Shown one piece after another: positions 56,706-64,000 of a DNA stretch of 64,000 nt (its first letter is position 1; each line of letters opens with the position of its first letter). The DNA comes from Bradyrhizobium sp. PSBB068 (lineage in GTDB: Bacteria; Pseudomonadota; Alphaproteobacteria; Rhizobiales; Xanthobacteraceae): assembly GCA_016839165.1 (NCBI GenBank), contig CP069300.1, positions 3,534,001 through 3,598,000 of the forward strand, written 5' to 3'. The notes beneath the pieces were generated by a model that was given only the letters and a program-made list of their open reading frames with translations, was not told the origin of the DNA and made no database searches. The translations under genes were made by a program, and so were the position numbers.

Positions 56706-56728
56706 TCCGATCAGGCCGAGAATTGCCG

Positions 56729-57619
56729 ATGGTAGGCACTACGAAAATCAATCGCCGACGCTTCCTCGTTCTCTCGGGCAGCGCGGCGGTTCTTAGCGTC
56801 GTTGGAATCGGGAGGGGCTTCGGGCGCGAGGTCGCCCCGACAGAAGACCTTCGAAGCGCTCCGATCGAACTGTCGGGCGATTGGCATGCGGCGCCGACCG
56901 ACGCTGTGATGCGTGTACTCACGCGGATCCGGGAGGTCGATCTGTCGGGAATGCGATTGCTGTCGGATCGGCAACCCAGGAAGCTTCGTATCGAAAACCA
57001 TAGCGAAGTTGCGCCGGCGATCTGGCTGCACAGCGATCAGCCCGACATGGCTTCGATCGTCGTGAACATCGGCTATGCCGACTGGTGCAGGCTCGCGTAT
57101 CAATTCGGTCACGAGCTTGGGCATGTCCTCAGCAACAGCTGGCAATTTTCCGCAAAACCACAACCTCCGACACAATGGCTCGAGGAGGTGCTCGTGGAGA
57201 CATTTTCGGTTCGCGGCCTGCGGCTGCTCGCCGATAGCTGGGAGAAATCGCCGCCATTTGCGGGGGACGCAGGTTTTGCCCGTGCTGTTCGTCAATATGG
57301 CTCCGCGCTGCTGGACAAATTCAAAGCTGACTATCTTTCCCCGCTCAAGTGGTTCCGGATGAATCGCGCGAAGCTGGAAATTGGATCCGGCAAGGACGTT
57401 CTGTGGGGACCCGCGGTGGTCGGTGTCCTCCAGATCTACGAGGACGTCAAACCTGGCAAACCAACCTGCCTCGATGATCTCGGAGCCTTGAACCGCTGGC
57501 CGGAGCGGACCTCCGTTCCGATCGAACGCTATCTCGATTTGTGGACAGAAAGCTGTGTTGCAATTGGCTCCACCGGCGAATTGCCGTCCCGGCTACGGCA
57601 ATTGTTCGCGATCGCGTGA
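56729..57619 (+). CDS. Tat-exported zinc metallopeptidase-like protein
   Basis: A 296-residue protein from ATG 56729. The N-terminus NRRRFLVLSGSAAVLSVV is a twin-arginine signal, so it acts outside the cytoplasm. The zinc motif HELGH (residues 128-132) is followed by an LEEVLVETFS helix about 25 residues later that could supply the third (Glu) ligand, as in gluzincins. No named family is recognised. Between the collagen-like gene and its exporter, it may process the secreted protein or release it from the surface. Confidence 0.75.
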   Translation: MVGTTKINRRRFLVLSGSAAVLSVVGIGRGFGREVAPTEDLRSAPIELSGDWHAAPTDAVMRVLTRIREVDLSGMRLLSDRQPRKLRIENHSEVAPAIWLHSDQPDMASIVVNIGYADWCRLAYQFGHELGHVLSNSWQFSAKPQPPTQWLEEVLVETFSVRGLRLLADSWEKSPPFAGDAGFARAVRQYGSALLDKFKADYLSPLKWFRMNRAKLEIGSGKDVLWGPAVVGVLQIYEDVKPGKPTCLDDLGALNRWPERTSVPIERYLDLWTESCVAIGSTGELPSRLRQLFAIA

Positions 57620-57751
57620 GATGTCGGTGCGAGCAGGGTCCAATCGCGTCAACCAACTGGAGGGATTTCGGTGTTGCGACCGGTCGAATTCGTCTAGATT
57701 GCCGCGATATAGTGAAGATTTTTATTCTGTTGTCGATTTAGGAGGGTGACC

Positions 57752-60616
57752 GTGGACCCGCATAGCGGAGCCTTTGGGGAGCCGGGACCTGGCAAGTATG
57801 TCCGCTTGCTGCAGAACGCAATTGACGATCTTGGTGCGGACGATGAAGCGTCGCGTGATGCGCTTTACAGCCGGGCACGTGCCCTTTTGGAGAGCCGGCT
57901 CGCCGCCAGAAGGGATATGTCGCAGGCACAAATCGACACTGAGAAAGGTGATTTCGATCAGGCAGTATGGCGCGTCGAAGGGCAGGTCCGACCCGGCGTA
58001 ACGGCACCGGTGAGAACGCCATCGTACAATGTCCCCGGCGACCTGGATGTCATCCCGGCTCGGAGCGGTGACCGGTCACACGTTGTGGCGTCACGAGATA
58101 TTCGTTCCGAACGCCCGCGAGGACGCTCACGCGCCGCCAAAGGGCCGAGCACCTCGCGACGTGCCTGGCAAACGGCGAAAGCGCAATTCGCGGCGCGATG
58201 GTCCGGTCTCCCGCGTAGATTCATGGATAGTCTCCGTGGAGGCGGCGAGCTAGTGACCGATCTCGGTGTCCGCGCATGCCACTCCGCACAACGGATTTGC
58301 GCGGAGCTCGCCGCAAAGGTCAACGTAGAGGCTCTGTCAAAGCCGCTTGCCGTTTCATCCGCACCGAAATTAACCGGGGTTGATCCGCAACAAGGGCATT
58401 CAATCAATCGCCTGGACGCGCAACGCAGTCCGCAATACCAGGCACGACTGCAGGCGGTTATTCAGGTGGCCCGTCATTACGGCGTCGAGCTTGATGCCAG
58501 CGAATTGAGAGCTGGTGAACCCGATATCTATCCATCGGCTGCCGCACTCTCGACCTGGGCACAGAACGCCGGTCTGTGGTCTCGTGCGGTACGAACCAGT
58601 TGGCGGCACTTGCAGGGCATGAGCGAGGCTGGTCCCGTCGTCCTGTTGTTTGCCGATGGCAGCGCCGCGCTCATGGTTGGCGCAAACGGCGATCAGAATA
58701 TCGTTATGCTCAGGGATCCCGGCGCCCCGGCAGACGCGGCCGTGCCCGTCGATGAGTTGCGCCTTTCTCAGGTGTGGAGCGGTGAGGCCATCCTGGTGCG
58801 CGCGAGCCGAAGCGGCACTGCGGCCGACGCTCCGTTTGATTTGCGCTGGCTTTTCGATCTCGTTCTGCGCGAAAGGCGCTTGCTGCGGGACATCGGCATC
58901 GCCTCGCTCACCATCAGCTTCCTCACCATCTTCCCACCACTCCTGGTGATGACGATGGTGAACAAGGTCCTGCAATTTCACAGCACGTCGACTTTGGTGA
59001 TGCTTGCGGCAGTCATGGCGGTCGTCATCATTTATGAATCCCTCCTGGGACATGCGCGACGTCATATCATTGCGGTCGTCGGCGCGAGGCTCGACGCAAA
59101 ACTCAATCTGCACGTCTTCAATCGGCTGCTTCGCCTGCCACTGGATTACTTCGAGCGCCATCCTGCCGGCGAAACGATGTATCGCATCGCGCAGGTCTAT
59201 CGCGTTCGCGAGTTTCTGACCGGCCGCCTTCTGACGACGTTTCTCGACCTGATGACGCTTTGCGTGCTGCTCCCGTTCCTGTTCTATCTAAGTCCGATCC
59301 TCGCCAGCATTGTTCTTGGCTGCGCTTGCCTGATCTTGCTGATCATCATCGCATTCCTGAAGCCGATGCGAGAGATGTATGGACGGGTCGCCACCGCCGA
59401 GACGTGGAAATCGGCGACGCTCGGTGAGACGATCGTGGGGATCAAGACGGTCAAGGCTTTGGCGCTTGAGCCGCAACGTCGCGCCCTCTGGGACGAACGC
59501 ATTGCCGAGGCAGGAAAATGGCGGCTCGAATTCGGCCGCTTGTCCAATTGGCCGCAGACTTTGGTTACACCGATAGAGCGCTTGATGGTGCTTGGCACGA
59601 CCATGCTTGGTGCATATCTCGCGATGAGCGACCAGTCAGGCTACATGGTCGGCGGATTGTTCGCGTTCCTGATGCTGAGCGCGCGGGTCGCCCAGCCGCT
59701 GGTCGGGCTGGCGCGACTGATCGAGGACTATGAGGAGGTTGGGGCCGCGATTGGAGAAGCGAGCTCCGTTCTCAATCGGCCCACTGAGAGCGGTGCGCGA
59801 GCGGGAGGCTTGAGGCCGAAGTTCGCAGGTGAAATAGCCTTCCAGGACGTCAGCTTCACCTACCTCAACACAACTGTCCCCGCACTCGACAGGATCAGCT
59901 TCTCCGTTCCTGCCGGATCGACGCTAGGGATAGTTGGCCGCAGCGGATCCGGCAAGTCGACGGTTACGCGCCTGCTGCAGGGTATTAATCGTGACTACAA
60001 GGGATTTGTGAAGATCGATGGCGCTGATCTGCGCGACGTTGATCTACGGCACCTTCGACAGAGCCTCGGTGTCGTCTTGCAAGAGAATTTTCTCTTTCGC
60101 GGTTCCATCAGAGATAACATCATCGCCGGTCGACCGGGGCTGACCTTGTCCGATGCTGTTTATGCGGCAAGGCTCGCCGGTGCGGAGGAATTCATCGAGC
60201 GGATGCCCAATGGCTTCGAAACCTACATCGAAGAGGGATCTCCAAACCTTTCCGGCGGCCAAAGGCAGCGACTGGCGATTGCACGAGCGCTCATTGCAGA
60301 TCCACGCATCCTGATATTGGACGAAGCGACCAGCGCACTTGACCCGGAAAGTGAAGCCGTCGTGACGGCCAACCTTGAACGTATCGCCAGCGGACGGACA
60401 ATGGTCATTGTTTCGCACCGGTTGTCGTCGCTGGTCGGCTGCGATCAAATTCTAGTTCTCGATCAAGGTAAGATCGTCGACTGCGCTACGCACAACGTTT
60501 TGGTGGAGCGTTGCACGATCTACCGACAACTTTGGAACCAGCAGAACCGGCACGTCGAACCGACGCGCCAGTCGGTTACTCCGAAGCTGGTCACGGGCGG
60601 AGCGAACGCACCATGA
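57752..60616 (+). CDS. Type I secretion ABC transporter with degenerate C39-like domain
   Basis: A 954-residue exporter starting at GTG 57752 behind GGAGGG. Residues 1-225 are a long, polar, Arg-rich extension unusual for the family. Residues about 225-350 resemble a C39-like peptidase domain (VIQVARHYGVELDASEL, VVLLFADGSAALMVG) without the catalytic cysteine, as in HlyB/LapB exporters of RTX-like proteins. Six membrane helices lie from about 365 to 670, then the ATPase domain: GRSGSGKST, LSGGQRQR, LILDEATSALD, VSHRLSS. The stop overlaps the HlyD gene (ATGA). Substrate inferred: the collagen-like protein. Confidence 0.92.
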   Translation: MDPHSGAFGEPGPGKYVRLLQNAIDDLGADDEASRDALYSRARALLESRLAARRDMSQAQIDTEKGDFDQAVWRVEGQVRPGVTAPVRTPSYNVPGDLDVIPARSGDRSHVVASRDIRSERPRGRSRAAKGPSTSRRAWQTAKAQFAARWSGLPRRFMDSLRGGGELVTDLGVRACHSAQRICAELAAKVNVEALSKPLAVSSAPKLTGVDPQQGHSINRLDAQRSPQYQARLQAVIQVARHYGVELDASELRAGEPDIYPSAAALSTWAQNAGLWSRAVRTSWRHLQGMSEAGPVVLLFADGSAALMVGANGDQNIVMLRDPGAPADAAVPVDELRLSQVWSGEAILVRASRSGTAADAPFDLRWLFDLVLRERRLLRDIGIASLTISFLTIFPPLLVMTMVNKVLQFHSTSTLVMLAAVMAVVIIYESLLGHARRHIIAVVGARLDAKLNLHVFNRLLRLPLDYFERHPAGETMYRIAQVYRVREFLTGRLLTTFLDLMTLCVLLPFLFYLSPILASIVLGCACLILLIIIAFLKPMREMYGRVATAETWKSATLGETIVGIKTVKALALEPQRRALWDERIAEAGKWRLEFGRLSNWPQTLVTPIERLMVLGTTMLGAYLAMSDQSGYMVGGLFAFLMLSARVAQPLVGLARLIEDYEEVGAAIGEASSVLNRPTESGARAGGLRPKFAGEIAFQDVSFTYLNTTVPALDRISFSVPAGSTLGIVGRSGSGKSTVTRLLQGINRDYKGFVKIDGADLRDVDLRHLRQSLGVVLQENFLFRGSIRDNIIAGRPGLTLSDAVYAARLAGAEEFIERMPNGFETYIEEGSPNLSGGQRQRLAIARALIADPRILILDEATSALDPESEAVVTANLERIASGRTMVIVSHRLSSLVGCDQILVLDQGKIVDCATHNVLVERCTIYRQLWNQQNRHVEPTRQSVTPKLVTGGANAP

Positions 60617-62010
60617 GCGAAGTGCAGGCCAATTTGCTGCCGCTACCGTTCAGATCGAAGAAGAGCGATCCGACGTTGCCAGTGATTCTTGAATTCCAGC
60701 AACCGTCAACGGCGATTGTTAATGCACCTGTCCCGCGCGCAGCCCGTGGCACCGTCTGGATCGTCTCCAGCATGGTCGCTGCCTTGGTTCTAGTTGCGGG
60801 TGTATTGCCCGTCGATCAGGTCGTCACAGCGCGCGGCCTTGTGGTTTCGCAATCCTCCACCGTTCTCGTGCAGCCACTTGAAACCGCAATCGTTCGTTCA
60901 ATCGACGTCAGCGAAGGCCAGCGCGTGCGGTCGGGCGACGTGCTGGCACGGCTAGATCCAACCTTCGCGGAAGCAGATCGAGTGGCTTTAGAGGGGCAAC
61001 TGAACAGCCTTGAGCCCGAACTTGCGCGTCTGCGCGCTGAGGCAGATGGACAGCCGTTCACGTACTCCGGCAATGATCCAAATTGGACCTTGCAGGCCTC
61101 GATTTTCAACCATCGAAAGGCGCAATTTGATGCCAAGGTCGAGAACTACGAGCATCGCCTGCAGGAACTGAATTCCGTTATAGCGAGGGCGGACTCTGAT
61201 GCTGTAGGCTATCGTGATCGCCTCGGTGTCGCCCAAAGCATCGAGGATATGCGCCGGCAACTGGAGGCGACCCAGACCGGAAGTCGGCTGAACTCGCTGA
61301 TCGCAAAGGATACACGCGTTGAAATGCAGCGGTCGCTTTCCAACGCTGTTGCGACAGGGGAGGGGGCGAAGCGCGATCAAGCGGCACTTGCTTCCGACCG
61401 CGACGCCTACGTTCGTGGCTGGAAGGCTGAAGCATCGCAAAAGTTGCAGGAGATCACCGTCAAGGCGGCCGATACACGCGAGCTGCTGACCAAGGCGAAC
61501 CTGCGACGCAAGCTGGTCGAGATCCGCGCCGGGCTGGACGCGATCGTGCAATCGGTCGCAAAGGTCTCGGTAGGATCCGTCATGCAGTCGGGCCAGCAAT
61601 TCATTACGCTCGTGCCGGCAGACGCGCCGCTTGAGATCGAGGCCAACATCGCGGGCAAGGATAACGGCTTTGTGCACGTCAAGGATCCCGTGGCCATCAA
61701 GTTCGACACGTTTCCATTCTCTCAGTACGGTATGGCCGAGGGTGTCGTGCGCATCGTGAGCCCGGACAGCTTTAATGCTCAGGTAGAGGCGCGCAATCCG
61801 ACCAGTGCCATTCCGACGACGAATCTGGAGCCATTTTACCGAAGCCGCATAAGTATCGATCGGGTGGCCCTGCACGACGTGCCGGCCGGTTTCCAGCTCA
61901 CGCCAGGCATGCCCGTAACCGCTGATATCAAGGTGGGGCAGCGCACCGTACTAAAATACATGCTCGGCCTGATGCTTCCGGTGACGCAGGAAGCGATGCG
62001 CGAGCCCTGA
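60613..62010 (+). CDS. HlyD-family type I secretion membrane fusion protein
   Basis: A 465-residue periplasmic adaptor from ATG 60613 (overlapping the exporter stop; the frame is open to 60511 but that is within the exporter gene). A single N-terminal membrane helix (WIVSSMVAALVLVAGVLP, about residue 45) is followed by a lipoyl half (VVSQSSTVLVQPLETAIVRSI), a long coiled coil, the second lipoyl half, and a C-terminal beta-barrel (FITLVPADAPLEIEA). It links the ABC exporter to a TolC-type outer-membrane channel, which is not in this window. Confidence 0.93.
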   Translation: MSEVQANLLPLPFRSKKSDPTLPVILEFQQPSTAIVNAPVPRAARGTVWIVSSMVAALVLVAGVLPVDQVVTARGLVVSQSSTVLVQPLETAIVRSIDVSEGQRVRSGDVLARLDPTFAEADRVALEGQLNSLEPELARLRAEADGQPFTYSGNDPNWTLQASIFNHRKAQFDAKVENYEHRLQELNSVIARADSDAVGYRDRLGVAQSIEDMRRQLEATQTGSRLNSLIAKDTRVEMQRSLSNAVATGEGAKRDQAALASDRDAYVRGWKAEASQKLQEITVKAADTRELLTKANLRRKLVEIRAGLDAIVQSVAKVSVGSVMQSGQQFITLVPADAPLEIEANIAGKDNGFVHVKDPVAIKFDTFPFSQYGMAEGVVRIVSPDSFNAQVEARNPTSAIPTTNLEPFYRSRISIDRVALHDVPAGFQLTPGMPVTADIKVGQRTVLKYMLGLMLPVTQEAMREP

Positions 62011-62052
62011 TCGAGATGGCTTTGCTGTACGACCCGACGGAGCCTTCTGGAA

Positions 62053-63798
62053 ATGCTCTTTGATCGCTTGATCGGAAAGGCGTCACCCGAAACGGGGCTA
62101 CGCCGGGCGATCGCTCTTATCGAGAAAGAGCGGTTTGCTGAAGCGTTGCCGCATCTGGCCCGAATGGCAGAGGCCGGCAGCGCGGAAGCTGCATATTTTA
62201 TCGGAAAGCTCTACCTTCAGGGCGGTGGCGTTCCGTTCAGTCGAACGGAGGGCGCGCGTTGGCTGGAACGCGCGGCGTTGGATGGCCACGTGGAAGCGCA
62301 GTCCCTGCTGGCGGCGCTCTTGCTCCAAGGGCTCGGCCCGCAATCGCGTGAAAGCGGCGATGCTGCCGCGCGATTGTTTTCGCACGACAGCACGGCGAAG
62401 CCGGATTTCGAAGCCGCCCTGAAGTGGGCCCGTCTAGCGGCTGACGCCGGTTCTCCCGATGGGCAAGCTCTATTGGCTTACATTCTGACCTATGGTCCGC
62501 CGCCGCTCAGAGACCTCATACAGGCGAGGGAATGGTATCGCCGCTCCGCCGCCGCGGGCTGCGCGCAAGGACAATTGGGATATGCGCTGTCGCTTGCTGG
62601 AGACCCGAACCGGGCCGTTCATCGGGACGAGGTCGTCGAAAACATGCGAGCGGCGGCCGCCGCCGAAATTCCGACGGCCGTCTTCATGCTGGGTGTCCTG
62701 ACCGAAGGTGGGATCAGTGGCCCGCATGACCCGGGCGCCGCTGCTGAGCTGTACCGCAAGGCCGCAGAATTGGGACATCGCGGTGCGCAGATAAAATGGG
62801 GCACCTTACTGATTGAAGGCACGGTTGTTGCGAGAGACCTTGTTTTGGGAGAGACGTGGCTTCGTCGTGCGGCCCTGGCAGGCGACGTTCGTGCAGCGGA
62901 GTTGGTCGGCGACCTCTATGCAAAGGGCGGAGCACTACCGCCGAATTACGTGGAAGCGGCAAACTGGTATCGCCGCGCAGCTGAGGGGGGCAATGCGGCG
63001 GCGGCTCGGTCGTTGAGTTCATTTTACATGACCGGAGCCGGAGTACCTCAGGACAATCATGAAGCGGCCCGATGGTTGCGCATCGCTGCCGAGGCCGGAA
63101 ATGTAGATGCTCAAGTCGACGTCGGAAATGACCTGCTGGAACGAGCAGTCAGAGGAGAGGAATGCCCGCCGGTAGCGGATTGGTTCATGAATACAGCGCA
63201 ACGCGGCAATCTTGTCGCCGCGTTCAATCTTGGCGTATGCCTTCTCCAGGGCATCGGCGTTGAGCGCAACGAACAGCAGGCGGCCGTCTGGTTGCGGCGC
63301 GCTGCCGAAGGGGTTCCGGAGGCGCAGTTTATGATCGGTCGCCTATTTGCCGACGGCCGAGGTGTGCCGGCCGACCTGAAAGCAGCACGCGGTTGGTTCG
63401 CGCGTGCGGCGGAGGGAGGGATCACCGATGCTCAGGTTGCCCTGGCCGAGATGCTCGTGAACGGTCGAGGGGGACCACAAGACACTCCTGCCGCGCTCAA
63501 ATTATGCGAACAGGCCGCCGCGAAAGACCACGCTGGAGCAATGTTTGCACTAGGCGCAATGTATAGCGGCGGCCATGCCATTGCCGTTGATCGAGCCAAA
63601 GCCGAGCATTGGTTTCGCGCAGCCGCAGAGCGCGGGCATGGTCAAGCTCAACTCATGCTCGGGCGCTATTTGCGTAGCGGTGCGGCTGGCCATAGTGACC
63701 CTAAGGAGGCGAGCTACTGGCTGGAGCTGGCCGTTGCCCAAGGCGTCGTAGATGCAGACGCAGAGCTGGCGGAACTGACAAGAACTGCTTCAAGATGA
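62053..63798 (+). CDS. Sel1-repeat (TPR-like) protein
   Basis: A 581-residue protein almost wholly made of Sel1-like repeats, about fourteen units of roughly 36 residues (pattern AEAAYFIGKLYLQGGGVP..TEGARWLERAALDGHVEA, and similar). There is no signal peptide or membrane helix. Sel1 proteins are protein-protein scaffolds, in bacteria often linked to envelope, secretion or host interaction. It starts 42 bases after the HlyD gene and is likely the last gene of the secretion operon. Confidence 0.88.
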   Translation: MLFDRLIGKASPETGLRRAIALIEKERFAEALPHLARMAEAGSAEAAYFIGKLYLQGGGVPFSRTEGARWLERAALDGHVEAQSLLAALLLQGLGPQSRESGDAAARLFSHDSTAKPDFEAALKWARLAADAGSPDGQALLAYILTYGPPPLRDLIQAREWYRRSAAAGCAQGQLGYALSLAGDPNRAVHRDEVVENMRAAAAAEIPTAVFMLGVLTEGGISGPHDPGAAAELYRKAAELGHRGAQIKWGTLLIEGTVVARDLVLGETWLRRAALAGDVRAAELVGDLYAKGGALPPNYVEAANWYRRAAEGGNAAAARSLSSFYMTGAGVPQDNHEAARWLRIAAEAGNVDAQVDVGNDLLERAVRGEECPPVADWFMNTAQRGNLVAAFNLGVCLLQGIGVERNEQQAAVWLRRAAEGVPEAQFMIGRLFADGRGVPADLKAARGWFARAAEGGITDAQVALAEMLVNGRGGPQDTPAALKLCEQAAAKDHAGAMFALGAMYSGGHAIAVDRAKAEHWFRAAAERGHGQAQLMLGRYLRSGAAGHSDPKEASYWLELAVAQGVVDADAELAELTRTASR

Positions 63799-64000
63799 TC
63801 TCGCGAACGGACCCGCCGTTCTAACAGTATGTGAAGCTCAGCTCGGCAAACAAAATCGGACCTATCATCAATTCCGCCACGTCAGTGGACGTTCTGAATG
63901 AGGTCACGCAAAGCCAGCAGGGCGGTGGCGCGACGTCCGACCTAAGCTTTGGGGCAAAGCGGACGATCTGCGCGAGGCTTCCTTTGCGACGCCGTCAACC
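63799..64000. other. Unannotated right edge
   Basis: The last 202 bases contain no supported gene, repeat or terminator. Whatever follows begins outside the window. Confidence 0.5.

Overview
The window is high-GC, gene-dense chromosomal DNA from an alphaproteobacterium of the Bradyrhizobium / Rhodopseudomonas type. The basis is the gene content (NasT-NasS nitrate sensing, PxpABC, DUF982 and DUF3072 small proteins, a poly-HAMP hybrid kinase, a GTTC-N7-GTTC LexA box) and two palindromic intergenic repeats of a kind I associate with Bradyrhizobium genomes. I saw no rRNA, tRNA, IS element, integrase or CRISPR array.

Layout. 1-8 kb: TerC-like membrane protein, quinone oxidoreductase, an ArgD-type aminotransferase behind a candidate arginine attenuator, a DUF4242 protein, rimO, nasT-nasS, and small exported or membrane proteins. 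8-12 kb: 5-oxoprolinase operon pxpB-pxpC-pxpA, divergent from an RraA-like gene and a cupin gene. 12-15 kb: DUF2147 protein, PheC-like cyclohexadienyl dehydratase, DUF1993 protein and a Pro/Glu-rich protein. 15-22 kb: a six-gene minus-strand operon with a carbohydrate-type ABC importer (Tat-exported binding protein, two permeases, ATPase), a 2-hydroxyacid dehydrogenase and an amidase. 22-30 kb: Spy-like periplasmic protein, an MFS / flavin monooxygenase / VOC operon, a PilZ protein, a UvrD-type helicase and small proteins, then a divergent gene pair around a LexA box. 31-39 kb: a 2097-residue hybrid histidine kinase with eleven 92-residue HAMP repeats and three receiver domains, followed by a REC-PAS-HWE kinase. 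39-44 kb: sorbosone-dehydrogenase-like protein, APH(6)-type kinase, HxlR regulator divergent from a haloalkane-dehalogenase-like hydrolase, and small proteins.

44.4-63.8 kb is the most remarkable part. By eye it is more AT-rich than its surroundings, apart from its repeat array. It pairs a 1631-residue protein (DUF4347 head plus about 420 Gly-X-Y triplets, almost all with Thr at Y) with genes for a Tat-exported metallopeptidase, a type I secretion ABC transporter, its HlyD-type adaptor and a Sel1-repeat protein, all on the plus strand. Divergent from these is one 1895-residue enzyme carrying two GT2-TPR units, a propeller / GH-like segment, an SGNH hydrolase, and two modules resembling the two halves of animal procollagen galactosyltransferase. 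My reading is a self-contained system that makes, glycosylates and secretes a bacterial collagen-like surface glycoprotein. That is inference from gene content, domain resemblance and context.

Smaller regulatory finds: an Arg-rich leader peptide plus terminator before the argD-like gene, a LexA box inside a consensus-like promoter, paired operator-like dyads between hxlR and the hydrolase gene, and several clear terminators.
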